From: Ornithinibacillus contaminans
GTDB lineage: Bacteria > Bacillota > Bacilli > Bacillales > Amphibacillaceae
Reading direction: 5' to 3'
Assembly: GCF_001038425.2 (NCBI RefSeq)
Contig: NZ_LDPV02000053.1
Coordinates: forward strand, 62,001 to 126,000
Length of the DNA: 64,000 bases
Within the stretch, counting starts at the first letter, position 1; each line of letters begins with the position of its first letter. Positions 51,658 to 60,425 of this stretch are shown piece by piece. Both the position numbers and the translations under genes were made by a program. Below the pieces are notes generated by a model, which was not told the DNA's origin, ran no database searches, and was given only the letters and a program-made list of their open reading frames with translations.

Positions 51658-52830
51658 TCATATCGTCTGAATCAATATACTAGCAATCACAATTGAAGCC
51701 GTCGTAACCGTAGTAAACCCACCAACCAACATCGGCGTAAGGATCTCATTGAAAATTGCTTTCCGCTCTTCTTCATTTTCCCCTACGCTCCGACTGACTT
51801 CTTCACAAAGTATATAATCACCAGGGAATCCAAATAGAGCGGTTAGTGCAACTGGAACCCCTTTGTTCAGATCCCACTTCATTAGCTTAGAGGCAAGGAT
51901 TCCGCCAATGATAATCCCTGCCACACCGACGACCATAATCGTGAGTACCACTGGAATATAGCCTACAAACATGCCTGGGGTAATGTCGCTCATGGCACCA
52001 AGGGAATAAATAATCAGACCAACCATGGCAATCCCAAATGAATTGGAACGATCCATCATCTTGTCATTATAAAACCCTAATAGTGCACCAACGAGACCGA
52101 CAACAAGTGCCCAAAGGCTAAAGCTGATACCGGTAAGATTACCTAAGAGGATTGCTAGTGATCCCCCGATAAAAAGTTGTAATAAAAGCATGACATTGGT
52201 TTGATATTTTTCCGGTATCCATGTTTTTCGATTTGTGTCTTTGATAAGTGCGACATCACTTGCCGCTGCTGCTTCGAGATTTTCAGTAGAGGATAATTTT
52301 CGCTTAATATGATAAGCATGTCGCCTTAGGTAGAGTGTCGCTAATGGCATACCGATTAATCCTTGGACGGCAATGACTAAGGCAGGAATGGTGACTAAGC
52401 TAACCAATCCTAGTTCCTGAAGACGGCCAATGGTCAGGATAAAAGCGATTGTACCACCTGTTAGCGGTCCTACTCCTGCGACTGCAGATGGGTAGTCAAA
52501 GATTAGTGGTACAACGAGCAACACTAGGACTGCCGCAACGATAATCCCGCATAATGCGATAAACACAGCCCGAATTTGGGCCTTGAGGAGTTTGAAAGGC
52601 ACCAATGTTCCCATATGGACAATTAATGGTGCTACCATAAGTGCGCCAAATGCCGTTAATGCCGAGGAACCAACTAGATCCTTTGGAAAAACTCCAGTCC
52701 ACAGAAGCACTAAGTATCCTAACATGACGACGAGAAGCATTGGAATCCGTGCTTTCGATTTAATTGAAATAAATTCACCTACACCTAACAAAAGCAAAAT
52801 TAACATCGTCGCAACGACAGGATCGTTCAT
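51658..52830 (-). CDS. Putative polytopic membrane transporter
   Basis: A 390-residue very hydrophobic protein with about eleven or twelve spans and a charged cytoplasmic loop near residues 175-205. Glycine- and proline-rich repeats such as VAGVGPLTGGTIAFILTIGR and TALFGFPGDYILCEEVSRSV suggest a secondary transporter with inverted halves, but I do not recognise the family with certainty. It follows an amidohydrolase gene on the same strand (156 nt apart), so it may import that enzyme's substrate. GGAGTGG stands before the ATG. Confidence 0.6.
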   Translation of the reverse strand: MNDPVVATMLILLLLGVGEFISIKSKARIPMLLVVMLGYLVLLWTGVFPKDLVGSSALTAFGALMVAPLIVHMGTLVPFKLLKAQIRAVFIALCGIIVAAVLVLLVVPLIFDYPSAVAGVGPLTGGTIAFILTIGRLQELGLVSLVTIPALVIAVQGLIGMPLATLYLRRHAYHIKRKLSSTENLEAAAASDVALIKDTNRKTWIPEKYQTNVMLLLQLFIGGSLAILLGNLTGISFSLWALVVGLVGALLGFYNDKMMDRSNSFGIAMVGLIIYSLGAMSDITPGMFVGYIPVVLTIMVVGVAGIIIGGILASKLMKWDLNKGVPVALTALFGFPGDYILCEEVSRSVGENEEERKAIFNEILTPMLVGGFTTVTTASIVIASILIQTI

Positions 52831-52940
52831 GACAAACCACTCCTTAACCGTATTTTAATGGAATTTTCAAACTTTAAATGATGCAGTTCTCCTCTTGTCT
52901 ACGCTCGAATTGTTGCGTTTTATCTAGTTAGTTACAAGAG

Positions 52941-52970
52941 AGGAGAGGCTACTTTACCAGTCCCTCTCCT
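52941..52970 (-). terminator. Possible hairpin between amidohydrolase and transporter genes
   Basis: AGGAGAGG and its complement (52941-52948/52963-52970), no T-run on the minus strand; weak evidence that the two genes are separate units. Confidence 0.35.
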
Positions 52971-52986
52971 CCACTTATTGCATTTT

Positions 52987-54252
52987 TTAATAGCTAGTTG
53001 CTGGTACTTTATCGAGTTTATTCTTAACCAGCTTACCATCTTTGAAAACCGCGACAATGTTATCGTTGTTCTCGAGTGACCGTATATCGGCTAATGGATC
53101 TGTACTTGTAATCACGATGTCGGCTAATTTTCCAGCTTCTACTGTGCCAAGTTTATCCTCCCAGCCCATACATTCCGCAGCAGTTTTAGTCGTCGCTACG
53201 AGTGATTCCATAGGGGTCATTCCGATATCGCACATCAGACCTAGTTCACGAAGGTTCGTCCCATGTGCCATAACGCCAGCGTCTGTTCCCATGGCGATTT
53301 TAACACCAGCTTTATAGGCAACGGCAATGCTTTCCTTATGGTATTCCACCACTTCGCGACATTTTTGCACGCCATAGGCTGGCATCGTGCCACTTGATTC
53401 AGCGTTTTCCAGTACGGAGACGGGGGCAAGTAAGGTTGGGACAAGATACGTGCCATGCTGAACCATTAATTTCGCTACCTCATCATCGATGTAAATCCCA
53501 TGCTCAATCGAATGAATTCCAGCACGAACTGCGTTTTTAATCCCTTCTTTTCCTTGGGCATGGGCCATAACCTTTAAGCCACGCCGGAATGTTGCTTCAC
53601 GAACCATTACTTCAAGTTCTTCCTGGCTGTACTGGGTAAATTCTGGATGGTCGGTTGGACTTAGAACTCCACCGGTTGCGTGAACCTTGATTACATCGGC
53701 TCCGGCTCGAAGCACCTCGCGAACCTTTTTCGTGACTTCTTCCACGCCATCACAAAGTCCATCAGGGCTACCGGGATAGCCATGTAGTGTTAAATCCACA
53801 CCGGATCGCATCCAGCTATCCCCATGTCCACCGGTGATGGTGAGTGGGGTGATACTAATTTGCATTCGCGGGCCAGGTACGATTCCGTCTTCAATTGCCT
53901 GTTTGACACCTGCATCTGTTCCACCTGCATCCCGAACGGTAGTGACACCAGCTTCAAGCGTGCGTCTCATATATTGAGCTGCCTGGTAAAATCGGTAGGA
54001 AAAAGGTGTTGTAACCTGTTTTTCTAGGGAGTTAACCTCCATCATCATATGCACATGCGTGTCAATCAAACCAGGTAAAATAAACCCACCACCCGCATCA
54101 ATCTCCGTCACATTTTCACTTGGAACCCTAATATCAGCTAATTTTCCTGCTGCCTGAATCACATTATCCTTCACTAAGACTGCAGCACCTTCGATTGGTT
54201 GTCCGCCATTTCCGTCAATTAATGTTCCATTTTTGATTAGTGTGTATGTCAT
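52987..54252 (-). CDS. Metal-dependent amidohydrolase (prolidase/imidazolonepropionase-like)
   Basis: A 421-residue amidohydrolase-superfamily enzyme. Metal ligands: HVH in LIDTHVHMMM, the carboxylated lysine in DVIKVHATGG, histidines in VMAHAQG and SIEHGIYID, and the aspartate in MGTDAGVMAHG. The flanking strand segments (YTLIKNGTLIDGNGG and GKLADIVITS) form the usual composite domain. Related enzymes hydrolyse Xaa-Pro or Xaa-Arg/Lys dipeptides or acyl-amino acids. The ATG at 54252 is about 10 nt after AAGGAG; a GTG at 54261 is too close to that site. Substrate unknown. Confidence 0.85.
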   Translation of the reverse strand: MTYTLIKNGTLIDGNGGQPIEGAAVLVKDNVIQAAGKLADIRVPSENVTEIDAGGGFILPGLIDTHVHMMMEVNSLEKQVTTPFSYRFYQAAQYMRRTLEAGVTTVRDAGGTDAGVKQAIEDGIVPGPRMQISITPLTITGGHGDSWMRSGVDLTLHGYPGSPDGLCDGVEEVTKKVREVLRAGADVIKVHATGGVLSPTDHPEFTQYSQEELEVMVREATFRRGLKVMAHAQGKEGIKNAVRAGIHSIEHGIYIDDEVAKLMVQHGTYLVPTLLAPVSVLENAESSGTMPAYGVQKCREVVEYHKESIAVAYKAGVKIAMGTDAGVMAHGTNLRELGLMCDIGMTPMESLVATTKTAAECMGWEDKLGTVEAGKLADIVITSTDPLADIRSLENNDNIVAVFKDGKLVKNKLDKVPATSY

Positions 54253-54734
54253 TACCAGCACGCTCCTTTAATAATTTTTTGTTTTCGTTACATCCGTAGT
54301 AATTAACGTTTGTATGCCACATACCACCTTCTGATTTGGAAATTTTTTTAGTTAGTAAAATTTATTTCTATGGATTGTACCACACGATAATTCCCTTGGC
54401 TATATATTTTCTAAAAATTCTTTCATATATGATTATTGCGTTAATTTTGTAAGCGTAATCATTGTGTTTGTTACTAGGATTAGCGTGATTATGGGAAATT
54501 TAAAATCAGGAAAAAGTACCTAGGAGTGGGTGGGGACTAGTACCTCGTGTCTATCCAGAGTTGGTCGGGTTGCTTATCCATCTTGAATGTGTTTAATTGC
54601 TGGAGGACTCTAATTAATAAAGGAATTGTATGTATATTCGTCGAATCAATACGATACAATAGCTTTGAAACAATTGTGTGGAGATATATAAGTAGGCTTT
54701 TGGTTTGGAAGACAGTCTGATGGGAGAGAACATC
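54253..54734. other. Intergenic region without a gene
   Basis: Divergent region between the amidohydrolase and the EamA gene. A minus-strand TGGTACAAT near 54370-54378 could be an extended -10 for the amidohydrolase. A G-rich stretch near 54518-54555 carries AGTACCT twice and CTAGTACC, resembling other dispersed elements here. No coding potential or RNA gene was recognised. Confidence 0.5.
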
Positions 54735-55658
54735 TTGAAAAAGCTTTATATCATTTTATTAATTGTAATGCTCATGTGGGGTATAAATGTCTCTGCGTTA
54801 AAGACGTTAGTGGTAAACTTTGATCCGATATTGATTACAGGGTATCGAATATTAGCTGCCGGAATTGCGGTATTAATTGGTTGTTATGTTTTACGGATAT
54901 TTCGTTTGCCTACTAAAAGTGAATGGATGATTATTCTTTCGATTTCTATTATGAATGTGGTACTTCATCATATATTGATTGCGCTTGGGTTGGAAAAAAC
55001 CTCTGCGGTGAATGGTAGTTTAATCATTGGAATGGCCCCATTAATTACGATGATTATTTCTGGAATTCTATTAAAGCAATTTGTCTCGCGCTGGAGAGTA
55101 TTTGGATTTGTCCTTGGGTTTGTCGGGGTATCGATAACAACGTTAATAGGAAGAGATGGTTTCACGGCTATTTCGGTCGGGGATGTTTTTGTGTTTCTAG
55201 GGATCGTTGTGCAGGGACTAAGCTTTGTGTCCATTAGTAAGCTGAAGCCTTCTTTTGACCCGCGCTTGCTGACTGGATATATGATGATGGTTGGTTCTGT
55301 TTGTATTATTTTATATAGCATTCTATTGGGGAGAGATTTTACCGAATTAGCTAGTTTACTAGATTGGAAGATGGCGTCTATATTTATTTTTAGTGCGGTA
55401 TTTGCAACTGCATTTGGCCACATGACATACAATTATGCGATTAAAAAGGTAGGACCTGCAGAATCGGCGATTTTTCTTAACTTAAATACGTTATTTGCAT
55501 TAATTGGTGCGGCTATCTTTTTGGGAGAAGTTATTACGGTCTTTCATGTGGTAGGCTTTATCTTAATAATTGTTGGAATTGTGTTCGGTACGGGAGCTAG
55601 TGAGGCGTTGTATCGGCGGTATTGGGGGAAGGAGAAGAATGCGGAACGAGGGGTTTGA
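54735..55658 (+). CDS. EamA/DMT family transporter
   Basis: A 307-residue protein with ten predicted spans in two EamA halves; each half opens with the family pattern (LMWGINVSALKTLVVNFDPI; FGHMTYNYAIKKVGPAESAI). Members export amino acids, metabolites or drugs. A TTG at 54735 with GGGAGAG 6 nt upstream is the best start; a longer frame from 54705 adds a non-hydrophobic leader without a ribosome site. Substrate cannot be predicted. Confidence 0.82.
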   Translation: MKKLYIILLIVMLMWGINVSALKTLVVNFDPILITGYRILAAGIAVLIGCYVLRIFRLPTKSEWMIILSISIMNVVLHHILIALGLEKTSAVNGSLIIGMAPLITMIISGILLKQFVSRWRVFGFVLGFVGVSITTLIGRDGFTAISVGDVFVFLGIVVQGLSFVSISKLKPSFDPRLLTGYMMMVGSVCIILYSILLGRDFTELASLLDWKMASIFIFSAVFATAFGHMTYNYAIKKVGPAESAIFLNLNTLFALIGAAIFLGEVITVFHVVGFILIIVGIVFGTGASEALYRRYWGKEKNAERGV

Positions 55659-55709
55659 GTTTTGTGTTACATTATAAGTAGCATAAGTTATGAGAGGATT
55701 GATGGCACC

Positions 55710-56129
55710 ATGAGTACGATGTATTTTAGAGATATCGATAATACAAATGAAGAGATTGTTAGAGCTATAAAACTAAAGCCTGGGCAAGAAAAATTCATCG
55801 AAACGGTAGAGGAGTGTTTACAAGAGGCGAAACTTCACCATGAATGGCATCCAGTAGCCATTTATTATCATGATGAAGTTGTTGGGTTTGCGATGTACGG
55901 TTCTTTTGGGGCTCATAAAGATACGTGGATAGATCGAATAATGATCGATGAAAACTATCAGGGGAAGGGCTTAGGGAGAATGGCGATGGAGCAGCTGATT
56001 GCTCGTGTTTCGAGAGAATATGAGGTGAACACCCTCTATTTAAGTATTCTAGAGGAAAATAGAGTGGCACAGCGTCTGTATGAAAGTTTGGGATTTGAGT
56101 ATATAGATGAAAAAGATCCGAATGGGTAG
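55710..56129 (+). CDS. GNAT acetyltransferase, BltD-like
   Basis: A 139-residue GNAT enzyme. The acetyl-CoA motif is DENYQGKGLGRMAMEQLI; WIDRIMID, LYLSILEENRVAQRLYESLG and HPVAIYYHDEVVGFAMYGSF match Bacillus subtilis BltD, a spermine/spermidine acetyltransferase. Start ATG 55710 has GAGAGG but at 12 nt; ATG 55719 is possible. It lies about 50 nt downstream of the EamA exporter, an arrangement like the blt-bltD drug/polyamine operon, so polyamine acetylation and export is a reasonable hypothesis. Confidence 0.78.
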   Translation: MSTMYFRDIDNTNEEIVRAIKLKPGQEKFIETVEECLQEAKLHHEWHPVAIYYHDEVVGFAMYGSFGAHKDTWIDRIMIDENYQGKGLGRMAMEQLIARVSREYEVNTLYLSILEENRVAQRLYESLGFEYIDEKDPNG

Positions 56130-56187
56130 TTGATTTTTAGGTATACCGTTGTGTAGGTTCTATTTAAAACAATATTTTATTGGCGAT

Positions 56188-56208
56188 ACGGGACAGGTTC
56201 CTTGTCCC
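56188..56208. repeat. Dispersed short hairpin element
   Basis: CGGGACA, 7-nt loop GGTTCCT, TGTCCCG. The core GGGACAGGTTCC resembles the GTGACAGGCACC element at 62447. Confidence 0.5.
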
Positions 56209-56217
56209 GAAAATAAA

Positions 56218-56273
56218 CATAGGGAAGGGGGTCTACATTTCATTTTCATGAGCTAGAAGATTCCTTCCCTATG
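56218..56273 (-). terminator. Hairpin downstream of the fumarase/aspartase gene
   Basis: 11-bp stem CATAGGGAAGG and complement with a long loop; the minus strand continues GTTTATTTTC. Probable terminator of the gene ending at 56330. Confidence 0.5.
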
Positions 56274-56329
56274 CTTATGCCGTGAGATAAGCTTATTCAT
56301 TTGAGACAGCACGAGCGTAATTGGTGCTG

Positions 56330-57715
56330 TTAAATCAAGCTTTTTGGATTTAATGCTTTTTTAATCTCTGGAGTTAAAAGTCCTTTCTGCTGTAAAATTT
56401 CCTCAATCGTTACATTCTTATCATCTGCTTCTTTCCCAATTTGAGCTGTTCGATCATATCCCATAATTGGGCTTAAGGCGGTTACTAAGGCAAGGCTAGA
56501 TTCCATCCATTGTTTACAAATTTCCTCATTTCCTTGTATTCCAATTATACATTTCATGGTTAACGTTGAAATGGCGTTGTGCATGATATCGAGTGATTCT
56601 AATAATGTGTGAGCCACTAGTGGCATCATCACATTGATTTCTAATTGGCTAGCTGTTCCTGCATGAGCGATTGCTACTTCATTGCCAATGACTTGGCAGC
56701 ATACCATGTGTGTCATTTCGAGGATAGCTGGATTGACTTTTCCTGGCATAATGGTAGAGCCAGGTAGATTAGATGGCAATGTAATTTCTGCTAATCCGGT
56801 TCGTGGGCCAGAGGCAAGTAGCCTTAAATCACTCGTGATTTTAATTAGATGAATCGATAATTCTTTTAATGTTGTCATGACTCGAATCGGTGCCCTAGTA
56901 TTTTGCATGAATTCAAAGATATTTTCTGGTTGTCGAAAATGAAGGTTGGTACGCTTCCTTACTTCTTCCATAACTTTTTGTGCAAATTCAGGATGAGTGT
57001 TGACCTTGGTTCCAATAGCTGTACCGCCTAAACCGATTTCATATAGTTTATCTGCAGAACGTTCGAGTTGATTGATCATAGAGTGGATGGTTTCCGCATA
57101 GCCTGCAAATTCCTGTCCTAAACGCATTGGTACTGCGTCGTGTAGGTGAGTTCTTCCTGATTTTACAATTGGCATGAATTCGATCGCTTTTTTATTCAAT
57201 TCCGTATGAAGTTCCTGTAAAGCAGGTATAACCTTATGAACAATCGTTTCGATGGCGGCGATTTGCATAGCGGTATGAAAGGTGTCATTAGTAGATTGGT
57301 TCTTATTTACGTGATCGTTAGGGTGAATTCGTTGGTTATCTTGCTTCGGAGTCCAAATTTGAGTCGCTCGATTAGAAATTACTTCATTGGCATTCATATT
57401 TTGCGATGTTCCCGCGCCTGCTTGATAGACATCAACAACAAACTGATCATCCCATTGCCCTGCGATAACTTCTTCTGTTGCCTGAATGATTGCTTTTCCG
57501 ATTGAGGGGGGGAGGAGTTCAAGTTCCATATTTGCTGCTGCAGCGGAAGCCTTAATGATTCCTTGTGCACGAATGAAAGAACGTGGAAGACGCTTGCCAC
57601 TAATTTGAAAGGTCTCGACTGCGCGCTGTGTTTGTGCACCATAATAGGCGTCTTTTGGTACTTTGATGGTTCCGAGGGTGTCTTTTTCCGTACGAAAGTT
57701 TTCTGGAAGTGTCAT
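56330..57715 (-). CDS. Class II fumarase/aspartase superfamily lyase
   Basis: A 461-residue lyase. Superfamily motifs: YQAGAGTSQNMNANEV, IHPNDHVNKNQSTNDTFHTA, SGRTHLHDAVPMRLGQEFAG, and the signature loop GSTIMPGKVNP (about residue 320). Class II fumarases usually continue PTQxE and aspartases PVxPE; here it is PAILE, followed by MVCCQVIGNE (fumarase-like). The first region VDVYQAGAGTS is more aspartase-like. I therefore leave fumarase versus aspartase open. Its start has AAGGAG upstream. Divergent from a DUF1646 transporter. Product would be malate from fumarate, or fumarate plus ammonia from aspartate. Confidence 0.75.
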   Translation of the reverse strand: MTLPENFRTEKDTLGTIKVPKDAYYGAQTQRAVETFQISGKRLPRSFIRAQGIIKASAAAANMELELLPPSIGKAIIQATEEVIAGQWDDQFVVDVYQAGAGTSQNMNANEVISNRATQIWTPKQDNQRIHPNDHVNKNQSTNDTFHTAMQIAAIETIVHKVIPALQELHTELNKKAIEFMPIVKSGRTHLHDAVPMRLGQEFAGYAETIHSMINQLERSADKLYEIGLGGTAIGTKVNTHPEFAQKVMEEVRKRTNLHFRQPENIFEFMQNTRAPIRVMTTLKELSIHLIKITSDLRLLASGPRTGLAEITLPSNLPGSTIMPGKVNPAILEMTHMVCCQVIGNEVAIAHAGTASQLEINVMMPLVAHTLLESLDIMHNAISTLTMKCIIGIQGNEEICKQWMESSLALVTALSPIMGYDRTAQIGKEADDKNVTIEEILQQKGLLTPEIKKALNPKSLI

Positions 57716-58046
57716 TTTTTATCTCCTTGTATATGGCATTTTGACTTTGGGGTTATTGTTTCCGAAGGTGGTTGGATTAAACGAAAAAATGGAATTCCAT
57801 GCTTGATGGGGATCTAATTTGGTAAAGAAAGTATACTATTTAATATGACAAAACATCTAGGGAATGAAAGGTTAATGATTAATTGGTAATCGTTGTAATA
57901 TGTAAAAGGTTATCTAGCTAGATAGCACTGTACCTAAGGGCAATCTTCTTTTTACCCATGTCCTATTTTCCGTGAATATTAAAAGCAAGAGTCAAATATG
58001 TATAGGTAGACAAGTTATTTTGACTACTGAAAAGGAGATTTTTACA
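57716..58046. other. Divergent intergenic region
   Basis: No gene seen. It contains a perfect 14-bp palindrome TATCTAGCTAGATA (57911-57924) that could be a regulator site, a TATACT at about 57831, and TGGAATTCCA near 57790. No convincing -35/-10 pair was found. Confidence 0.5.
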
Positions 58047-59060
58047 TTGACTGTTGCTCTAGTTATCATGTTGGTGCTTGTATTGTTCTTGCCTTTTTTT
58101 GTGAAGTCTATTGAACATAATTTAGAAGTGTTTTTATTTGTGATGGGGGTGCTGGCTGCTATATGCGGTGGGGTTCTTAATACCGATTTATGGTTGAAGG
58201 CATTACAAAATCCCATTAAGATTTCCGTAGTTGTTTTGCTTGCTAGCTTATTATTTAAATGGCTGAGACAGCCTATCCAGCGGGTAATTTCAAGCGTTAC
58301 TCGTGTTTTGGATATGAATGTTTTTCTTTCATTGGTGATTGTTATATTAGGGGTATTATCTAGTGTGATTACGGCGATTGTTGCTGCGATTGTTTTGGTG
58401 TTTATTATTAGTATGGTGCGGATTGATCGAGATACACAGATTCGCGCGGTCATTTTGGCGTGCTTTTCCATTGCTTTTGGTTCAATCTTGACGCCTGTTG
58501 GAGAGCCGTTAGCAACGATAACGACTAGTAAGCTTCATCAGGATTTTTTCTTTTTATATCATCTTGTAGGTCTGGAAGCAATTGTTGGGGTGCTTGGGAT
58601 TGGGATTATTGCGTTATTTTTCCTGCGACCGAAGCTGGTTAACAAGGTAGAGGAGAAGGATGTGTCGGAGGGGTATCTAGAGATTTTTTCTCGTGCGGGG
58701 AAAATTTATGTGTTTGTCATGGCGTTAACATTGCTTGGAGCTAGTTATCAAATGATTGTAAATCAGTATTTGTTGGATCTAAATACAGGTATTATATATT
58801 GGGTTAATATGGTGTCTGCTGTTCTGGATAATGCGACATTGGCTGCGGCAGAGATTAGCCCAGCGATGAAAATAGAAACAATTCGATTCATCTTGTTTAG
58901 TTTAATTATTAGTGGAGGAATGCTTATTCCAGGGAATATTCCGAATATCATTGCAGCGAATAAGTTAGGAATTAGTAGCAAAGAGTGGGCGAAATATGGA
59001 GTGCCAATTGGGTTGATTGTGCTTGGTTTAGGGTATGGCTATCTTATGGTTGTTGGGTAG
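58047..59060 (+). CDS. DUF1646 family ion/anion transporter-like protein
   Basis: A 337-residue membrane protein with about ten spans. ILTPVGEPLATITTSKL near the middle and AVLDNATLAAAEISPAM with GGMLIPGNIPNIIAANKLGI near the C-terminus mark the DUF1646 family, which belongs with the NhaD/ArsB-type ion transporters. TTG at 58047 has AAAGGAG 9 nt upstream, better than any start in the longer frame from 57972. Divergent from the fumarase/aspartase gene. Transported ion unknown. Confidence 0.78.
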   Translation: MTVALVIMLVLVLFLPFFVKSIEHNLEVFLFVMGVLAAICGGVLNTDLWLKALQNPIKISVVVLLASLLFKWLRQPIQRVISSVTRVLDMNVFLSLVIVILGVLSSVITAIVAAIVLVFIISMVRIDRDTQIRAVILACFSIAFGSILTPVGEPLATITTSKLHQDFFFLYHLVGLEAIVGVLGIGIIALFFLRPKLVNKVEEKDVSEGYLEIFSRAGKIYVFVMALTLLGASYQMIVNQYLLDLNTGIIYWVNMVSAVLDNATLAAAEISPAMKIETIRFILFSLIISGGMLIPGNIPNIIAANKLGISSKEWAKYGVPIGLIVLGLGYGYLMVVG

Positions 59061-59085
59061 TGAGGGGGCGTAAATGCTTACGTTG

Positions 59086-59131
59086 AAAGGATATTCATTC
59101 CGGTAGAAATAGGGGAATGAATATCCTTTTC
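59086..59131. terminator. Bidirectional terminator
   Basis: 16-bp perfect stem AAAGGATATTCATTCC and complement; serves the DUF1646 gene (plus) and the small minus-strand gene. Confidence 0.9.
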
Positions 59132-59140
59132 AGCTACTCG

Positions 59141-59275
59141 TTAGCCATTGTTTTTCTTTTCTCTTGCGGCTCGTTTTCTTGCTTTTTTACTTTGAGGTAC
59201 CTCTGAACCGAATTCTGTATCGCTTGCGCTGTTGGTTACTTCTGATCCTGATTGATTTTTCTTTCGCTTGGCCAT
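59141..59275 (-). CDS. Small basic protein, probable gamma-type small acid-soluble spore protein relative
   Basis: A 44-residue protein starting MAKRKKNQSGSEVTNSASDT, then EFGSEVPQSKKARKRAARE. The ATG at 59275 has GGGAGG 11 nt upstream, and a terminator follows 10 nt after the stop, so it is a well-formed gene though short. Composition (Lys, Arg, Ser, Asn, Gln) and the TEFGSE motif resemble the FGTEFASE repeats of SspE-like gamma SASPs, which are spore amino-acid stores. Identity is tentative because it is shorter and more basic than SspE. Confidence 0.6.
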   Translation of the reverse strand: MAKRKKNQSGSEVTNSASDTEFGSEVPQSKKARKRAAREKKNNG

Positions 59276-59406
59276 CGTTCGTTTTTCCTCCCTTCATCTG
59301 CAATGTACTGCGTTATTACTTGGGAGGTAGTGTTCCACAAACTAGTGATTTTATGAGGTTTTTTTGTAAATCGCAAGTAATATGGTAATGCTTGCTCTCT
59401 AATACA

Positions 59407-60315
59407 TTATTTCTGATTCATTAATAGGGTGTTTACCTGATTGATGAAATGCAGAGCCTCGGCGGATAGTTTATTGTCATATTTATTTATCCAGCCAAAT
59501 CGAAACGAAGTATCAAAAGAATCTACGATGTCTAATGGAATCACTTGATTTGTTGGAAAGTAGGTATTATATAGGACGGAAGCGTCGTGACCGATTGTGA
59601 TTGCACCAAGTTCCGTTACTGCTTTATTTATCACATCTAGATTTGTCGTTTTTAAGAAAATATCGATCGGACCATATAGCTGCTGGAAGTTAGTTATAAA
59701 TTCTTGCACATATTCATCCTTATATAAAACAAACTTTTGCTGCTTTAATAAGTCCATCGTGATAACTTCGTTGGTAGTTGACAAAGCGGAATTCTTAGGA
59801 GCATAGACTAAAATTTTTCCGTCGATAATCGGTGTGAAATTCAGTTCCTGGATAAAATCGATATTTGCTTTGTTTATCGCAATAAATCCGATGTCAATTT
59901 TATCCTCTTTTACATCTTCTATTATTTCCATGCTTGCTTTTTCGTTCACTTCGATTTTTAAAGTGGATTTCTTTTCCTTAAAAGCGAGATATGTATCGAT
60001 TATTGGGTTGGTAAGTCCTGGTAGTACAGAAATTCTCAGTGTGTCATTCAAATTCGTTAATAGTTGTTTTGCTTCTTCTTTAATTTGGTAGATTGCTATT
60101 AACGCTTGCTGCGCTTTTTCGATGATACGATCTCCTTCTTTTGTTGTTATGGCACCAGTTCTGCTACGTTGAAAGATCTTGACGTTTAGTTCAGATTCTA
60201 GTCGGGTGATGGCTTGGCTCAATGCAGACTGACTGATATTTAATGTCTGGGATGCTTTTGCTAGAGATTTCTTTTTTGAAACTTCAACAATATAAGTTAA
60301 TTGTTCAATATTCAT
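59407..60315 (-). CDS. LysR family transcriptional regulator
   Basis: A 302-residue LysR regulator. N-terminal winged helix-turn-helix: MNIEQLTYIVEVSKKKSLAK then SQSALSQAITRLESELNVKI. The C-terminal effector domain starts near residue 90. ATG 60315 is 6 nt after AAGGAAGT and is preferred to the adjacent ATG at 60318. It is divergent from the alcohol dehydrogenase gene with 110 nt between, the usual layout for a LysR regulator and its target. Confidence 0.88.
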   Translation of the reverse strand: MNIEQLTYIVEVSKKKSLAKASQTLNISQSALSQAITRLESELNVKIFQRSRTGAITTKEGDRIIEKAQQALIAIYQIKEEAKQLLTNLNDTLRISVLPGLTNPIIDTYLAFKEKKSTLKIEVNEKASMEIIEDVKEDKIDIGFIAINKANIDFIQELNFTPIIDGKILVYAPKNSALSTTNEVITMDLLKQQKFVLYKDEYVQEFITNFQQLYGPIDIFLKTTNLDVINKAVTELGAITIGHDASVLYNTYFPTNQVIPLDIVDSFDTSFRFGWINKYDNKLSAEALHFINQVNTLLMNQK

Positions 60316-60425
60316 CATGTCACTTCCTTAAGTAATACTTAATAATAATTAAATTATATTAACTTTCGCCGAATTGTACAAATTGTTATACTATAATTGA
60401 AATAAATAAATGGAGGGATAAAGAG

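Noticed and set aside
57236-57505. Plus-strand frame of 89 codons
   Set aside because: Antisense to the fumarase/aspartase gene, no ribosome site or domain.
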